A stretch of 7,084 nucleotides of DNA from Chlorobiales bacterium (lineage in GTDB: Bacteria; Bacteroidota; Chlorobiia; Chlorobiales; Chlorobiaceae), in contig JAKSDB010000158.1 of the NCBI GenBank assembly GCA_022360415.1, forward strand, positions 1 through 7,084. The letters are read 5' to 3'. A program made the translations under genes and the position numbers. The notes beneath the pieces are model-generated. The model ran no database searches and was not told where the DNA came from. It saw only the letters and a list, made by a program, of their open reading frames with translations. Below are positions 6,287 to 7,084 of this stretch, one piece after another (within the stretch, counting starts at the first letter, position 1; each line of letters opens with the position of its first letter).

Positions 6287-6730
6287 TTACAGCCAGCGCC
6301 TTGTTTTCTTTTTGTACTCTGCATACCGGTCGCCAAATTTTTTAGCCATAACTTCTTCTTCAAAATTGATATACCAGCGGTCTGTTATCACAAAAAAAAC
6401 AATGACAACCAGGATCGATGAAAAATTTCCAAGCACAATAGCCACTCAAAGTAAAGCCACAAGAAAACCAAGATACATTGGATTTCTACTTATTCGATAG
6501 AGACCATCTGTAACCAAGATATCCGGATCATCAAACGTCTCGATATTCGTTCCTGTTTTTTCAAAAATATCAGAACCTCGCTTGGCAATTCCCAGCCCCG
6601 CTACAAGAGGCAGAATACCGACCAAACTGATCGGAAATGTAACAAACTGCATAATTGGAAACACCAGCCAAAGCCCCACCATGACAACGATGCAGATAAC
6701 AAATAAAACCGGCGGTATAACTTTTTTCAT
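6287..6730 (-). pseudogene. Isoprenylcysteine methyltransferase-like gene with in-frame TGA
   Basis: The reading frame encodes a small integral membrane methyltransferase of the ICMT/PEMT-like family, which use S-adenosylmethionine; the substrate cannot be told from sequence. Residues 1-94 contain two hydrophobic segments (about 5-28 and 33-50) and the family's GLYRISRNPMYLGF block (cofactor region). Codon 95 is TGA (6448-6446). The same frame then continues for 52 codons to TAA (6289-6287). That part encodes another hydrophobic segment (ILVVIVFFVI), the paired glutamates (NFEEEV) and the terminal FGDRYAEYKKKTRRWL block, all expected at the C-terminus of intact homologs. The ATG overlaps the preceding acetyltransferase stop as ATGA and has AGAGGA 11 bases upstream, so the 5' signals remain intact. 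A single substitution, for example from GGA, CGA or TGG, would explain the break. Sequencing error or read-through is possible; the GTG directly after the TGA might allow re-initiation. Confidence 0.8.
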
Positions 6731-7084
6731 TTTCTTCTTTTTCCTCTACTTAACCTCTTTATCATTGTCAGCGAATCGCCGCTTGTACATACAGATTCAA
6801 ATCCAAAACGCCGATACAATCGCACTGCCGGGTTGTCCAACGTTACGCTCAGTGAAATCGATTTCCATCTGCCCTCGGTTTCCTTCAGAAGGCGGGTGAG
6901 CAGCTTAGTCCCAACTCCACTATCCCGGTATTCAGGTATAACGGCAATCGAAAGTTCCGGAGTGGCATCATTAACATAACCATACCCCCTGTTTTCACCT
7001 GTCAGCAAACGAACCCATACAGCCCCTACCTCACACTGTTTCACTTCATCAATCGCAATGAAACCTGTGTCACCCTTCCTGCCC
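6727..7084 (-). CDS. GNAT-family N-acetyltransferase, 5' end outside window
   Basis: This encodes an acetyl-CoA-dependent acyltransferase with unknown substrate. The frame is open from base 7083 leftward to TGA at 6729-6727, giving 118 visible residues. A GTG at 7044-7042 is not the real start, because the residues before it (GDTGFIAIDEV) form a normal GNAT strand and continue into VGAVWVRLL. The acetyl-CoA pyrophosphate-binding loop is present as YRDSGVGTKLL (R-x-x-G-x-G), preceded by the PELSIAVIP strand. The family's later motif appears as NPAVRLYRRFGFE. Compared with typical lengths of about 150-170 residues, some 40 N-terminal residues probably lie beyond the edge. The stop overlaps the next gene's ATG by four bases, so translation is coupled to the methyltransferase-like gene. 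Its lysine/arginine-rich last codons double as that gene's ribosome-binding site. Confidence 0.88.
   Translation of the reverse strand, partial: GRKGDTGFIAIDEVKQCEVGAVWVRLLTGENRGYGYVNDATPELSIAVIPEYRDSGVGTKLLTRLLKETEGRWKSISLSVTLDNPAVRLYRRFGFESVCTSGDSLTMIKRLSRGKRRK

Noticed and set aside
6440..6455. Selenocysteine at the in-frame TGA of the methyltransferase-like gene
   Set aside because: The codon falls in a membrane segment where homologs do not need a redox residue, and I see no convincing bacterial SECIS-like hairpin directly downstream. A nonsense mutation or base-call error is simpler.

Overview
The window reads as bacterial DNA of intermediate G+C, probably from a green sulfur bacterium (Chlorobiaceae). 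That assignment is an inference from the style of the proteins and from the pairing of a CbiR-like cobamide enzyme with a non-enterobacterial chaperone/usher cluster. It rests on no marker gene and should be held loosely.

Left two-thirds (1-5372, + strand): a chaperone/usher-type surface-fibre locus. In order it holds the 3' part of a pilin-like gene cut by the window edge (1-431), a 162-bp spacer with a stem-loop and an AT-rich possible promoter, a complete pilin-like paralog about half identical to the first (594-1211), a divergent third secreted subunit (1233-1826), a two-domain periplasmic chaperone (1832-2680) and an 889-residue outer-membrane usher (2703-5372). From 594 onward the genes are separated by only 5-22 bases and look like one operon. 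The chaperone would fold and cap the subunits in the periplasm, and the usher would assemble and export them. No two-domain tip adhesin is visible.

Right third (5419-7084, - strand): a convergent, tightly packed gene set. Read in the direction of transcription it holds a GNAT acetyltransferase cut by the right edge, an isoprenylcysteine-methyltransferase-like membrane protein gene overlapping it by four bases (ATGA), and a TIM-barrel protein that I identify as probable CbiR, a cobamide-remodelling phosphodiesterase. The methyltransferase gene is interrupted by one in-frame TGA. The 52 codons after it continue in the same frame with the family's conserved C-terminal residues, so the gene is broken, mis-sequenced or recoded rather than short. 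A hairpin with a T-rich tail, lying inside the usher's 3' coding end, probably terminates this leftward transcript.

I found no tRNA, rRNA, CRISPR array, insertion sequence or attachment site. No stretch longer than about 165 bases lacks a gene.
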